Source: Pseudomonas chlororaphis subsp. piscium (GTDB lineage: Bacteria; Pseudomonadota; Gammaproteobacteria; Pseudomonadales; Pseudomonadaceae). From it: a stretch of 64,000 nucleotides of DNA. The notes beneath the pieces are model-generated. The model had not been told where the DNA came from. It was given only the letters and a program-made list of their open reading frames with translations, and ran no database searches. A program made the position numbers and the translations under genes. The stretch covers positions 1,550,001 to 1,614,000 of the forward strand of contig NZ_CP027707.1 in NCBI RefSeq assembly GCF_003850345.1, read 5' to 3'. Positions 16,266 to 25,016 of this stretch are shown in pieces (position 1 is the stretch's first letter; the number at the start of each line of letters is the position of its first letter).

Positions 16266-17237
16266 ATGCGCAAACTGATACTCACCTTGTTGTTCTTATC
16301 CGGTCTGTCTGCTCAGGATGCATTCGCGGCTTGCAGCTGGATGGGTACTCCACCGCAGCTTACAAAGGATATTACTCTTCCCTCTAAAACGATCATCAAG
16401 GCAGCCGCCATTGGGCAGGAGCTTGCCAAGCATAGATTGAAGCTCTGGCCTTATCAGACCGTCCAATGCTCTGGGCCAGGTAATGTTGTCTCTATTGTGG
16501 CGGACACTGCGTTGTTGCCTTCGGCGCTGCCAAATGTTTATGAAACAGGTATCGAGGGCGTCGGGGTCAAGTTCTGTCTGACACTGGGTTCAGGTACCAC
16601 AACTTTCTGTGTCCCATATTCCTTTCAAATCGTGCTGAATGGAATGCCGGCTGTGCCCGACTTAATGGATGTTGTGTTCGTTCGTACCGGTCGTGGCGTA
16701 GCATCGGGAAATGCCTCTATGAAGTTCAACGTGACATGGGCAGTCGGTGGTTTATCAGTTGTGGTCAGATCACAAGGTGCTACCGAACTGGTCAACGATA
16801 TATTTTTCGCTGGATGTGAATCAGTAGGAGCGGCGGTCAATGTCCCCATGGGCAAGCAGACTATCGACAACCTCAAGAAGGGAAGCGTCAAAGAGGTGCC
16901 ATTCAACTTCGATGTCCGCTGCGAAGGCTTGAAACCTGACACGAAAGTTCCGGTAAAAGTCTACTTCGAAGGCAATTCTCAGGCCGACGGCCTGCTCAAA
17001 CTTGCCCAGCTAGGTCAGGCGGGGGTCGCATCGGGGGTGGGCATTTCCCTGGTCAACGACAAGGGCGTCAAGTTGCCATTTGCTATCTCCAGGTCCATCG
17101 CCCTCGATTGGAACCGGGAGATCGCGGAAGGCTCCATTTACCGATTCTCCGGCAGTGCCAAATATGCCCCCACAGGTGGCGAGATAAAGCCGGGCAAGGG
17201 CGATGCGACTATGAGCTTCGTTCTCAACTACAACTGA
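16266..17237 (+). CDS. Two-domain fimbrial tip adhesin-like protein
   Basis: A 323-residue secreted protein with a signal peptide ending DAFA (about residue 21). The N-terminal half (about 22-185) has four cysteines (ACSW, QCSG, KFCL, TFCV) and no recognised family; by analogy with FimH it would be the receptor-binding domain. The C-terminal half (about 190-323) is a standard pilin domain with the Cys pair in AGCESV and VRCEGL, and ends in the strand ATMSFVLNYN with a penultimate Tyr-Asn typical of chaperone recognition. GAGAGG lies 10 bases upstream of the ATG. The role as an adhesin is inferred from domain layout and the adjacent chaperone. Confidence 0.75.
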   Translation: MRKLILTLLFLSGLSAQDAFAACSWMGTPPQLTKDITLPSKTIIKAAAIGQELAKHRLKLWPYQTVQCSGPGNVVSIVADTALLPSALPNVYETGIEGVGVKFCLTLGSGTTTFCVPYSFQIVLNGMPAVPDLMDVVFVRTGRGVASGNASMKFNVTWAVGGLSVVVRSQGATELVNDIFFAGCESVGAAVNVPMGKQTIDNLKKGSVKEVPFNFDVRCEGLKPDTKVPVKVYFEGNSQADGLLKLAQLGQAGVASGVGISLVNDKGVKLPFAISRSIALDWNREIAEGSIYRFSGSAKYAPTGGEIKPGKGDATMSFVLNYN

Positions 17238-17305
17238 TCGTCATCGGTGGCGAGCACATATTCTTCTGCTCGCTGGCCCCTTCGTGCCTGGTCGGATGTG
17301 GCCAA

Positions 17306-18010
17306 TTACTTCCAGATTCGGGCCTTGATGCCCCAGTCACTGCGCAGCAGGTAGCGCTGGGCCGGCTTGAGTTGCTCCAGCAAATAGCGAACCACCTCGA
17401 TGGCCTGGCAGAGCTACCACATCCAGGTCGGAGGCAGGACTCTGTTCAAGGCCGGGCACGACCACCAGCGCATAGCGGAACATTTGATTGAACCAGCCGC
17501 GAACCTTCTCCGCTACCGAAAGTGCCTTGCGCCGCTCGATGTTGCCAATGACTTCGAGCAGATCGATTCGCTTGACCTCGTAAATCGAGCGATGGCCCAG
17601 CATCGGCAGCACATCATTGTCGAAGATGCGCGGGATCATTGATTGGGTGGTCTGGCGTCCTTCTTCGTATGTCAGCCCGCGATGCGCGAGCCATTTCACA
17701 AAGACTGCCTTGAAGGTGTTCTCGTCGGCCAGGCGAACGGCCGCTCGTTTTTGCTTTCGGTCGCGGTGTGGATTGATTCCTTGGCCACCAGCGCACGGGC
17801 TTCGTCGCGCAGGACGCGGGCATCGCGCAGCGACAGTTCTGGGTACGTACCCAGGGACATCCGCTTTTGGATGCCATGCCATTGATAACGGAAGTGCCAA
17901 GATTTGCCCCCACCCGGCGCTACGGCCAGTGAGAGTCCATCCAGATCTGCGAGGCTGTATGCCTTGCCGGTGGCCTTGGCCTTGCGGACAGTGAGGTCGG
18001 AGAGCGCCAT
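17306..18010 (-). pseudogene. P4-type tyrosine recombinase (integrase), degraded
   Basis: The start at 18010 gives MALSDLTVRKAKATGKAYSL, the DUF4102 arm-binding domain of P4-like integrases, read to about 17760 (ALVAKESIHTATESK). The reading frame then shifts and continues as ENTFKAVFVKWLAHRGLTYE ... LDVVAL to about 17410 (core-binding domain). A second shift or deletion leaves only a C-terminal scrap (AIEVVRYLLEQLKPAQRYLL) ending at 17306. The catalytic Arg-His-Arg-Tyr domain is missing, so it cannot recombine DNA. It lies 237 bases from the tRNA 3' end and points away from it, as in intact islands. Confidence 0.88.
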
Positions 18011-18241
18011 GTTCCAGCTCCTGAATTTGAGTCAGGAACCAGATGCTGATCACAGTCGATCCGCACTCCCAGCAACAATCCGAACACCGCGCCACCCTAA
18101 AGATGGACTAAATAATGGACTAAAAAGTCCCGGCTTGGCGTGGATTTCAGTGGACGTCTCTGGATCGAGTCAGAAGAGAAAAGTGTTTATCTTCAATGAC
18201 TTGAGATGCGCAGTGGACGTTCTTGGAAACCCTTGGAAAGT

Positions 18242-18264
18242 TGAAGTGGAGCGGGTGAAGGGAA
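18242..18264. repeat. tRNA-proximal att site (direct repeat)
   Basis: An exact 23-base copy of 14817-14839 covering the CCA end and part of the T-arm of tRNA-Gly. It keeps the tRNA intact after insertion. Confidence 0.85.
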
Positions 18265-18320
18265 TCGAACCCTCGTTATCAGCTTGGGAAGCTGGAGTAA
18301 TGCCATTATACGACACCCGC
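18247..18320 (-). tRNA. tRNA-Gly (anticodon CCC)
   Basis: Read leftward from 18320, it has a 7-bp acceptor stem GCGGGTG/CACCCGC, a D-arm, the anticodon loop TTCCCAA (anticodon CCC), the T-loop GTTCGATTC and an encoded CCA after the discriminator T. It is 74 nt long including CCA. Its 3' end served as the island integration target. Confidence 0.95.
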
Positions 18321-18410
18321 TCGGAGCGGCTGACTTTGTACCAGAAGTGCGCGCGGATTTGAAGTTTTTCTTTGCCGGGCCTGTGTTTGCGAAGCGGCGG
18401 GAAATGCACG

Positions 18411-18520
18411 CAGGCACGCTTCTACGCCGTCATCGCGGCGACGGGGCGAAGACCGGCTTGCGGTCTATCGCGGGCAAGCTCGCTTCTGGGGCAGGGGACG
18501 AGTTGCTCGCGATGACGTCA
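18411..18520. repeat. REP-like cluster
   Basis: ATCGCGGGCAAGCTCGCTTC (18467-18486) and a diverged inverted partner GTTGCTCGCGATGAC (18502-18516) belong to the same REP family as 6973-7087. A third partial copy precedes them (GCTTCTACGCCGTCATCGCG). It lies between tRNA-Gly and the 3' end of phaG. Confidence 0.65.
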
Positions 18521-18522
18521 CT

Positions 18523-19407
18523 TCAGATAGCCAGGGCATGGTGGTCCTGCAGGTAGTGATAGCGCGGACGACTGGTGTGCTGGGTCGGTTTGAGGAACCC
18601 CATCAGCGCGTTACGGCTGTCCCGGCAGGCGGCCTTGTGTTCCATGTCGAGGAAGTGCCCGGCGGCCTGGATGGTGCTGAACGTCGAGTGCCGGACGTGG
18701 TTGCCGAACAGCCGGGCGTCATTGGCGGCGGTGTATTCGTCCCATTCACCGTTCATGAACAGCATCGGTACCTCGATGTTCTTCGCCGCTTTCAGGTAGC
18801 ACTGGCGGTCGCTGTTGAGGATATGGCTGATGTGGAAGTGCATCTGCCCGTATTCATGCTCGGCCAGGGTGCTGACATGGCGATAGTTGAAACGCTTGAA
18901 CAGCGACGGCAGGTGCTTGCCGATGGTCTCGTTGACCAGGTGCCCGACACGATCGCCGTCCAGGCTGCCGAGGTAATCGACGCCGCGTTCGAGGTAGTCG
19001 CGCATCGGCTCGTTGATCACCGGCGAGAACGAGCTGATCACCGCCTTTTCAATGCGCCGCGGGCGTTGTGCCAGGGCGAGCAGCGTCGGCGCGCCACCCC
19101 AGGAGAACGACATCACGTGCTCGGCGGCGAAGTGGTCGATCAGCTCCAGCAGGATCAGCCCCTCGACTTCCTTGGTGAGCATTTTCTCGTGTTTGTTGTG
19201 GGCTTTCGAACGACCGGCGTAGGGCTGGTCGTAGAGCACCACATTGAATTGCGGATGCAGATTCTTCACGGTCTGCGCAAAAGACGCAGTGGTGGCCATT
19301 GAGCCGTTGACCAGAATGATGGTCTTTTCTGCGGCATCTGCGCGATAGAACTCCGTGTAAACCCGATACTGACCTTGTATATCCAGCACAGCGATTTCTG
19401 GCCTCAT
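18523..19407 (-). CDS. phaG: (R)-3-hydroxyacyl-ACP:CoA transferase/thioesterase PhaG (RhlA family)
   Basis: A 294-residue alpha/beta-hydrolase that diverts 3-hydroxyacyl-ACP from fatty acid synthesis toward mcl-polyhydroxyalkanoate precursors. The N-terminus MRPEIAVLDIQGQYRVYTEF and the stretches NGSMATTASFAQTVKNLHP, SFSWGGAPTLLA (nucleophile Ser), FSPVINEPMRDYLERG and AGHFLDME (His) are nearly those of P. putida PhaG. Pseudomonas RhlA shares the motifs but differs at the N-terminus. The start at 19407 matches; an open extension upstream is ignored. It lies next to tRNA-Gly, as the PA0730 homologue does in P. aeruginosa. Confidence 0.92.
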   Translation of the reverse strand: MRPEIAVLDIQGQYRVYTEFYRADAAEKTIILVNGSMATTASFAQTVKNLHPQFNVVLYDQPYAGRSKAHNKHEKMLTKEVEGLILLELIDHFAAEHVMSFSWGGAPTLLALAQRPRRIEKAVISSFSPVINEPMRDYLERGVDYLGSLDGDRVGHLVNETIGKHLPSLFKRFNYRHVSTLAEHEYGQMHFHISHILNSDRQCYLKAAKNIEVPMLFMNGEWDEYTAANDARLFGNHVRHSTFSTIQAAGHFLDMEHKAACRDSRNALMGFLKPTQHTSRPRYHYLQDHHALAI

Positions 19408-19757
19408 GTCATAAGACTCCTGGCAAGCGGGTATGCGCGCAACCGAGGGTGCACGAGATTTGTGACAGGTAGGCATACGCCTGGAATTTTTAGCCCATGT
19501 CGATCCGCACAGATGGTCGACGGGTGTTGTTATAGGCGGGCAATTTGCCGGACAACAGGAATGAGCACAGGCGGCTCGGACGGCAAAGGATTTCTTAGAG
19601 TATGTTCGTGACTCATCGGTCACATTTCGGCCGACGGACTGATTCAAGCAGGGAGAACGCAGTCTCGCAAGTGCCGTTGGTAAATTGTTCGACAATTTCG
19701 GCTGAATGGTGACGACCGTCGTCGATGGCTTACAGCCGCTAGAGAAATTGCAGGCAA
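19408..19757. other. phaG upstream region
   Basis: 350 bases between the end of rsuA and phaG with no gene. A short hairpin AAATTGT-TCG-ACAATTT lies near 19684-19700. No clear sigma-54 or AlgU promoter was found by eye; it should hold the phaG promoter. Confidence 0.4.
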
Positions 19758-20450
19758 TCAGATCAGGCGGATTTCTTCATCGGTCAGCGATCGGTACTCG
19801 CCAGGCGCCAGGTTTTCGTCGAGGGCCAGCGGTCCCATGCGTTCGCGGTGCAGGCGCAAGACCTTGTTGTCGAAATGGCCGAACATGCGCTTGACCTGGT
19901 GATAGCGGCCTTCGACGATGCTCAGCCGCGCGCACCGGGGGCCGAGGATCTGCAACTCGGCGGGCAGGGTGGTGAGGTCCTCGAAAGCGAAGTACAGGCC
20001 CTGGGCGAAAGTCTCGGCGTACTCCGGGCCTATGTCCTGTTCCGTCTCGACGTAATAGCGCTTCGGCAGTTTGGTCTGCGGCTGGGTCAGGCGCCGTGAC
20101 CAACTGCCGTCGTTGGTGAGGATCAGCAAACCGGTGGTGTTGTAGTCCAGGCGCCCGGCGATGTGCAGCTCGTGCTTGTCCGGTTCGTCCAGCAGATCGA
20201 GCACGGTGCGGTGTTCGGGATCGCGGGTGGCGCTGACGCAGCCCATGGGTTTGTGCAGCATGAAATAGCGTGGTGGCTTGCCGGCCTGCAGCACTTCGTC
20301 GTCGAGCTCGACCCGGCTGAACTCTCGCACCTCGGCGTGGGGATCGCTGACCACCTGACCGTCGATACGGACGCGCTTTGCCACCAGCAACAGGCGCACC
20401 TGCTGGCGGTTGAAGCGGGGCAGGTTACTGAGGAAACGGTCAACGCGCAT
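19758..20450 (-). CDS. rsuA: 16S rRNA pseudouridine synthase (RsuA family)
   Basis: A 230-residue enzyme making pseudouridine 516 of 16S rRNA. The N-terminal S4 RNA-binding domain (about 1-60, MRVDRFLSNLPRF, VAKRVRIDGQVV) is followed by the catalytic domain with GRLDYNTTGLLILTNDG (catalytic Asp) and VEGRYHQVKRMFG. Length and the single S4 domain fit RsuA better than RluB/E/F. It is the last gene of a leftward operon with the diguanylate cyclase and the CWC protein (33-base gap). Confidence 0.88.
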   Translation of the reverse strand: MRVDRFLSNLPRFNRQQVRLLLVAKRVRIDGQVVSDPHAEVREFSRVELDDEVLQAGKPPRYFMLHKPMGCVSATRDPEHRTVLDLLDEPDKHELHIAGRLDYNTTGLLILTNDGSWSRRLTQPQTKLPKRYYVETEQDIGPEYAETFAQGLYFAFEDLTTLPAELQILGPRCARLSIVEGRYHQVKRMFGHFDNKVLRLHRERMGPLALDENLAPGEYRSLTDEEIRLI

Positions 20451-20483
20451 GGCTATCGGCAGGCTGGCAAAAGGCTGCGCATC

Positions 20484-20717
20484 TTACGGGATCGGCCTGG
20501 CGGCCGCTTGCAGTTGCGCGTCGACCTGGGCACAGCGCGGACACAGGCAGGCGCGATCGCGCAGCTCCGGCGGCAGGGCTTCGAGCACCGCCGGGTCGAT
20601 GCTCACGCTGTAGCACCAGCAGGCCTGGTCAGCGGTACGCGGGTCGGCCAGGCTGCAGTCATTGCGGGCGCCGCAGGCCGGGCAGAGGGTGGGGCTGTTC
20701 AGGGTCGGTTCATTCAT
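20484..20717 (-). CDS. Cysteine-rich CWC family protein
   Basis: A 77-residue small protein with eight cysteines arranged as LCPACGARNDC, ACWCYS and ACLCPRCAQ. This is the pattern of the cysteine-rich CWC family, presumed to bind zinc; its function is unknown. The ATG at 20717 overlaps the last codons of the diguanylate cyclase gene by 8 bases (ATGAATGA), which implies translational coupling. An upstream in-frame start is inside the cyclase gene and was rejected. Confidence 0.82.
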   Translation of the reverse strand: MNEPTLNSPTLCPACGARNDCSLADPRTADQACWCYSVSIDPAVLEALPPELRDRACLCPRCAQVDAQLQAAARPIP

Positions 20718-22197
20718 AACTGGAGTGAGGCATTTCCACGCAGGTTCGGTTACGGCCGGTCTGCTTGGCACGGTACATCGCATGGTCGGCGCGCGACAGC
20801 AGGCTGTGCAGGGTATCGTCCGCCTGCAGCGTGGTCACGCCGATACTGACGGTCAGCCGCAGATTCTTGCCCTCATAGGCATAGCTCTGTTGCTCGATCA
20901 GCAGGCGGATCTTCTCGGCAATCTTCAGCGCCGTGGCGCCGTCGGTGTCCTTGAGCAGCACGATGAACTCTTCGCCGCCCCAGCGGCAAACGATATCGGA
21001 TTGGCGCAGGCAGCTTGCCAGGTGCCGGGCGAAGCCGCTCAACACCTGGTCGCCGGCGAGGTGGCCGTGGGTGTCGTTGAGGCGTTTGAAGTGATCCAGG
21101 TCCAGCAGCAGGGCGGTCAGCGGCTTGGGTTCGCGCTGGGCCTCATGCATGGCCTGGCCAGCCAGCAGGTCGAAGCCGCGACGGTTGGGCAGGCCGGTGA
21201 GGCTGTCGAGGGTGGCCTGGGTTTCGATCTTGCGCTGGAAACGTCTGATCACGCCGTTGAGCAGGGCCAGCACGATCAGGGTGATCACCAGGCAGATCAG
21301 CAGATTGAGGTACAGCGAGCGGCGGATATCGCCCAGCGCGCTGCCCTCGTGCTTGTCGACGAACAGGTACCAGTTCAGCTCGGGAATGAAGCGCACATTG
21401 AGAAAGTGCCCCTGGCCCTGGGCGTTGTATTCATAGCTGCCGCTGTGGGGCTTGGGCAGCTTGGCCTGCAGGTCGTGCAGGTTTTCCAGTTCGAGCAGCG
21501 ACTGGCCGGCCCGCGCGCCTTGCGGACCGCCTTCGGCCCCGGTGAGGACGATCCGGCCCTGGCTATCGGCGAAATACACACTGCGCTGATAACGCTGCTG
21601 GTAGCGGTCGATCAGCTTGATCACCGTATCTACCTTGAGGCCGACACCAGCGACGCCGATGAAATTGTCCTGGTAGTCGTAGACCTTGTAGTTGATGAAA
21701 AACGTCAGGTTGTTCTGGTTGGCCTGGTCCGGATCGACATTGATCTCATACGGCGTGGCCATGTCGCGGACGCGAAAATACCAGGCGTCGAGGGGGGTAT
21801 CAGGATTGATTTTTTTCAGCACACCCTTGGCGTGGTAGTAGGTCAGGGTGCTGTTGGAGACGAAGAAGGCGGTGTAGGCGCCGTAGTGGGTCATCACCTC
21901 GTTGAGGTAGCGGGTCATCTGCTCGGGGTCGCGTTCGCCACCCATCACCCAGTCGCGCATGAAGGTATCGCGGGACATCATCGAAGAAATCAGGATCGGT
22001 CGTACCAGGTCTTTCTGGATCTCCGAATACAGGGTGTCGGAGGTCAGCGGCAGCTCGGTGTTGACAATGTTGTCGCGGATCGAGGTCCGCGAGGCGTAAT
22101 AGCTGAGCAAGGAAGTGGCCATAAAACCGCAGCCCAGCAGCGCGATGAGCGTGATGATCAACCAGCGTTGCGAATACAGCGGGGAACTAAGCGGCAT
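20710..22197 (-). CDS. Membrane diguanylate cyclase (Cache-GGDEF)
   Basis: A 495-residue inner-membrane c-di-GMP synthase. TM1 (about 10-35) and TM2 (about 295-320, LNLLICLVITLIVLALLNGV) bracket a periplasmic dCache sensor (about 40-290). The cytoplasmic GGDEF domain (about 335-490) carries DSLTGLPNRRGFD, LDLDHFKRLNDTHGHLAGD and an active RWGGEEFIVLL site; the inhibitory RxxD just before it is not evident. The ligand is unknown. The start at 22197 is the first Met before TM1. It heads the operon with the CWC gene and rsuA. Confidence 0.9.
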   Translation of the reverse strand: MPLSSPLYSQRWLIITLIALLGCGFMATSLLSYYASRTSIRDNIVNTELPLTSDTLYSEIQKDLVRPILISSMMSRDTFMRDWVMGGERDPEQMTRYLNEVMTHYGAYTAFFVSNSTLTYYHAKGVLKKINPDTPLDAWYFRVRDMATPYEINVDPDQANQNNLTFFINYKVYDYQDNFIGVAGVGLKVDTVIKLIDRYQQRYQRSVYFADSQGRIVLTGAEGGPQGARAGQSLLELENLHDLQAKLPKPHSGSYEYNAQGQGHFLNVRFIPELNWYLFVDKHEGSALGDIRRSLYLNLLICLVITLIVLALLNGVIRRFQRKIETQATLDSLTGLPNRRGFDLLAGQAMHEAQREPKPLTALLLDLDHFKRLNDTHGHLAGDQVLSGFARHLASCLRQSDIVCRWGGEEFIVLLKDTDGATALKIAEKIRLLIEQQSYAYEGKNLRLTVSIGVTTLQADDTLHSLLSRADHAMYRAKQTGRNRTCVEMPHSSYE

Positions 22198-22469
22198 GGG
22201 CGACTCCGTGGCAGTGACCCGATGCAAGCATTCTAGTGGCAGTGCCGGTGAGTAGCTGCGTCATTCGATAGCTCGCCAGTAATGGCACGCAGGCCGCAAA
22301 AACCGGGCATTTTCGGATCCAAAATCCTTGCGTGGCGACTTGTATCAAGGTGTAACGAAAATCGCACCAGACCCCGTTTTCGCGGTCAGATATTCCGTCA
22401 GCCAGAACATCCTTGGCTGCCGCCGGCCAGCGTCGTTGGCATGGCTCATCAGCGGTCCAGGAGGCCGCC

Positions 22470-22913
22470 ATGTATCGTCGAATTCTTCTCACTGCGTTCC
22501 TGGGTTTGGCTCTTTCTGCCTGCGTTCCCTATTACGACTACGACGGAGGTTCCACTTACTACCGCTCTGAGGTCTATACGACGCCGGCGCCGGTCTACTA
22601 CGGCGGTTCCTATTATTCTTCCGGCCGCGGCTATTACGCGCCGCGTTATTACCAATCTGCGCCTCGGTACTACCAACCAGCGCCCCGGTACTACCAGCCC
22701 CGGTATTACCAACCGGCACCGCGTTACTACCAGTCGGCGCCGCGGGCGGTTTACCGCACCTACCCGAACCGGGGCTGGGATGGCCACCGCCAGGGCTGGA
22801 ACAACGACTACCGGCATGACGGCCGCCGCGACTATGACGGCCGGCGTGGCGATCGAGACTGGAGCGATCGCGGTCGCGACGATCACCGCCGTGACCGTCA
22901 TCACAACCGCTGA
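22470..22913 (+). CDS. Tyr-rich repeat lipoprotein
   Basis: A 147-residue predicted lipoprotein with lipobox LSAC (Cys about 16). Its centre carries five PRYYQ units linked by SAP or PAP (residues about 58-95). The C-terminal 50 residues are almost entirely Arg, Asp, His and Gly (RRDYDGRRGDRDWSDRG region). The family is not recognised; composition suggests an envelope or stress-related surface protein. The start at 22470 has GGAGG eight bases upstream. A strong terminator follows. Confidence 0.72.
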   Translation: MYRRILLTAFLGLALSACVPYYDYDGGSTYYRSEVYTTPAPVYYGGSYYSSGRGYYAPRYYQSAPRYYQPAPRYYQPRYYQPAPRYYQSAPRAVYRTYPNRGWDGHRQGWNNDYRHDGRRDYDGRRGDRDWSDRGRDDHRRDRHHNR

Positions 22914-22925
22914 TCTACCACAACG

Positions 22926-22955
22926 AAAAAGCGGCGCCTGGAGCGCCGCTTTTTT
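22926..22955. terminator. Bidirectional intrinsic terminator
   Basis: The stem AAAAAGCGGCGC/GCGCCGCTTTTT with loop CTGGA lies between the rightward lipoprotein and the leftward enoyl-CoA hydratase-family gene. A- and T-runs on both sides serve both transcripts. Confidence 0.9.
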
Positions 22956-22979
22956 ATGGCTGACCTTCAGAGCTGATTT

Positions 22980-24092
22980 TCAAAAGTCTGACAGATCGGC
23001 CAAGGGGTGACGGCCTTCCCAGGCCTTGTGGAAATGTGCCTGCACCACAGCGTCGGGGATGCTGTTGATGTCCGGCCAGTGCCAGTGGGGTTTGTGGTCC
23101 TTGTCGATCAAGCGTGCCCGCACCCCTTCGCTGAATTCGGGATGCCGGCAGCAGTTCAGGCTCAGGGTGTATTCCATCTGGAACACCTGGGCCAGGGACA
23201 GGTGCCGGGCCCGCTGGATCTGCTCCCAGACCAGGCAGGCGGTCAGCGGGCAGCCTTCGCTGAGGGTTTTCGCCGCTCGCGCCAGCAGGGTATCCGAGTG
23301 ATTGTGCAGCTGGCTGATGACCCGCCAGGCACAGCGTACGTCGCTGACGTCCAGCCACTCGTCGATCTGCTGGCGCCGTGGCAGCCACTGGGCCGCGGGC
23401 ATCTGTTCCATGGCCTCCTGTTGCAGGGCCTTGAGCAGGCTGTTGAGCTGCATCGGCGTCTGTTCCTGCCAGTTGAGCTGCAGCAACCCGTCGATCAGCG
23501 CTTCCTGCTGATCGTCCCGCAGGAAACGGTCGGCCAGGTCCAGGTCGATGGCATCACGGCCGTTCATATGCGCGCCGGTCAGGCCGAGGAACAGCCCGAG
23601 CTTGCCCGGCAGGCGCGAGAGGAACCAGCTGGCGCCGACATCCGGGTACAGGCCGATACTGATTTCCGGCATCGCCAGGCGGCTGCTCGGCGTGACGATA
23701 CGAATGCTGGCGCCCTGCAGCAGGCCCAGGCCGCCGCCGAGCACATAACCGTGGCCCCAGCAGATCAATGGTTTCGGATAGGTGTGCAGGCGGTAGTCGA
23801 GACGGTATTCCGCAGCGAAGAATTGCGCGGCCAGTGGCGGCACTTCGCCGGGGTTGGCCAGGCAGGCCTGGACCAGGCTGCGCACTTCACCGCCGGCGCA
23901 AAAGGCCTTGGCGCCGTTGCCGCGCAACAGCACACAGACCACTTGCGGATCCCTGGCCCAGGCTTCCAGGCGGTCGCTCAACAGGTGGATCATCGGCAGG
24001 GACAAAGCGTTGAGGGATTGTTCGGCATCCAGGCTGGCAATTGCGATGCGCGCGCCGTCGGTGCCGGTGAGTTCTTCGAAGTGCAGATTCAT
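22980..24092 (-). CDS. 3-hydroxyisobutyryl-CoA hydrolase-like protein (crotonase superfamily)
   Basis: A 370-residue crotonase-fold enzyme, longer than the 260 residues of simple enoyl-CoA hydratases and matching the HIBCH group (ECH_2). Landmarks are LRGNGAKAFCAGGEVRSL (oxyanion hole region), GHGYVLGGGLGLL, the acidic PEISIGLYPDVGASWFLSRL and the C-terminal EFSEGVRARLIDKDHKPHW. HIBCH releases 3-hydroxyisobutyrate in valine degradation; another acyl-CoA is possible because no valine genes are nearby. It is divergent from ung with a 131-base gap. Confidence 0.85.
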   Translation of the reverse strand: MNLHFEELTGTDGARIAIASLDAEQSLNALSLPMIHLLSDRLEAWARDPQVVCVLLRGNGAKAFCAGGEVRSLVQACLANPGEVPPLAAQFFAAEYRLDYRLHTYPKPLICWGHGYVLGGGLGLLQGASIRIVTPSSRLAMPEISIGLYPDVGASWFLSRLPGKLGLFLGLTGAHMNGRDAIDLDLADRFLRDDQQEALIDGLLQLNWQEQTPMQLNSLLKALQQEAMEQMPAAQWLPRRQQIDEWLDVSDVRCAWRVISQLHNHSDTLLARAAKTLSEGCPLTACLVWEQIQRARHLSLAQVFQMEYTLSLNCCRHPEFSEGVRARLIDKDHKPHWHWPDINSIPDAVVQAHFHKAWEGRHPLADLSDF

Positions 24093-24223
24093 CGTGACCT
24101 CGATCGGGAATTTGAGCGTTCAGTATGATCGCTATAGGCGAAAGTGGCGGTTCTGCGTCAGATCAATTGACAAGCGTGGTGGGCTTTCCTAGGGTGCGCC
24201 CATTGATTTTACCGGGTGCAACC

Positions 24224-24916
24224 ATGACCGATGACGACCGTATCAAACTCGAACCCAGCTGGAAGCAAGCACTGCGTGCCGAATTCGACCAGCCTTACAT
24301 GGCGGAGTTACGCGAGTTCCTGCGTCAGGAACATGCCGCCGGCAAGGAGATCTACCCGCCGGGCCCGTTGATTTTCAATGCGCTGAATTCGACGCCGCTG
24401 GATAAGGTCAAGGTGGTGATCCTCGGCCAGGACCCTTACCACGGTCCGGGCCAGGCCCACGGCCTGTGCTTCTCGGTGCAGCCGGGCGTACCGGCGCCGC
24501 CGTCCCTGGTGAACATCTATAAAGAGCTCAAGCGCGACCTGAACATCGACATGCCCAACCACGGCTACCTGCAGAGCTGGGCCGACCAGGGCGTGCTGAT
24601 GCTCAACACCACCATGACCGTGCAGCGGGCCAACGCGGCTTCCCACGCAGGCAAGGGCTGGCAGTACTTCACCGACCGGATCATCGAAGTGGTGAGCCAG
24701 CACCAGCCGCACCTGGTGTTCCTGCTGTGGGGTTCCCACGCCCAGAGCAAGCAGAAGCTGATCGATGCCACCAAGCACCTGGTGCTGACCTCGGTGCACC
24801 CGTCGCCCCTGTCGGCGTACCGCGGCTTTATCGGTTGCGGGCATTTCAGCCGGACCAACAAGTACCTCGAGCAGAATGGCGAAACGCCGATCGAATGGCG
24901 GTTGCCGCCGGTTTGA
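24224..24916 (+). CDS. ung: Uracil-DNA glycosylase (family 1)
   Basis: A 230-residue repair enzyme removing uracil from DNA. Motif [15 protein letters not shown] contains the catalytic Asp, and motif [13 protein letters not shown] the catalytic His and leucine loop. LLWGSHAQ is the central strand. The start at 24224 (MTDDDRIKL) is preceded by GGGTGCAACC; the longer frame upstream is leader. The gene order ung, AbrB protein, tctABC matches P. aeruginosa PA0750-0754. Confidence 0.96.
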   Translation: MTDDDRIKLEPSWKQALRAEFDQPYMAELREFLRQEHAAGKEIYPPGPLIFNALNSTPLDKVKVVILGQDPYHGPGQAHGLCFSVQPGVPAPPSLVNIYKELKRDLNIDMPNHGYLQSWADQGVLMLNTTMTVQRANAASHAGKGWQYFTDRIIEVVSQHQPHLVFLLWGSHAQSKQKLIDATKHLVLTSVHPSPLSAYRGFIGCGHFSRTNKYLEQNGETPIEWRLPPV

Positions 24917-24935
24917 TGGGGTTTTGAAGGCCCCA

Positions 24936-24999
24936 TCGCGGGCAAGCCTCGCTCCTACAGAAACAACGGGATTCAGTAGGAGCGAGGCTTGCCCGCGAT
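24936..24999. repeat. Inverted REP pair
   Basis: TCGCGGGCAAGCCTCGCTCC at 24936 onwards and its reverse complement ending near 24999 flank 13 bases. It is the same family as 6973-7087, lies between the convergent ung and AbrB-type genes, and may act as the 3' end of both transcripts. Confidence 0.88.
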
Positions 25000-25016
25000 A
25001 AGAACGACCGGATACG

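Larger units (their letters stand above)
14817..18264. mobile_element. Decayed 3.4-kb genomic island at tRNA-Gly(CCC)
   Basis: It is bounded by 23-bp direct repeats of the tRNA 3' end and contains a broken P4-type integrase beside the tRNA. Cargo is a fimbrial chaperone and a two-domain tip adhesin whose base composition is visibly more AT-rich than the flanks. No mobilisation, replication or phage structural genes remain, so it cannot move by itself. In P. aeruginosa PAO1 the Pf4 prophage, as recalled, lies at the corresponding tRNA-Gly next to the phaG-like PA0730. The site therefore looks like a long-standing integration hotspot. Confidence 0.8.
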
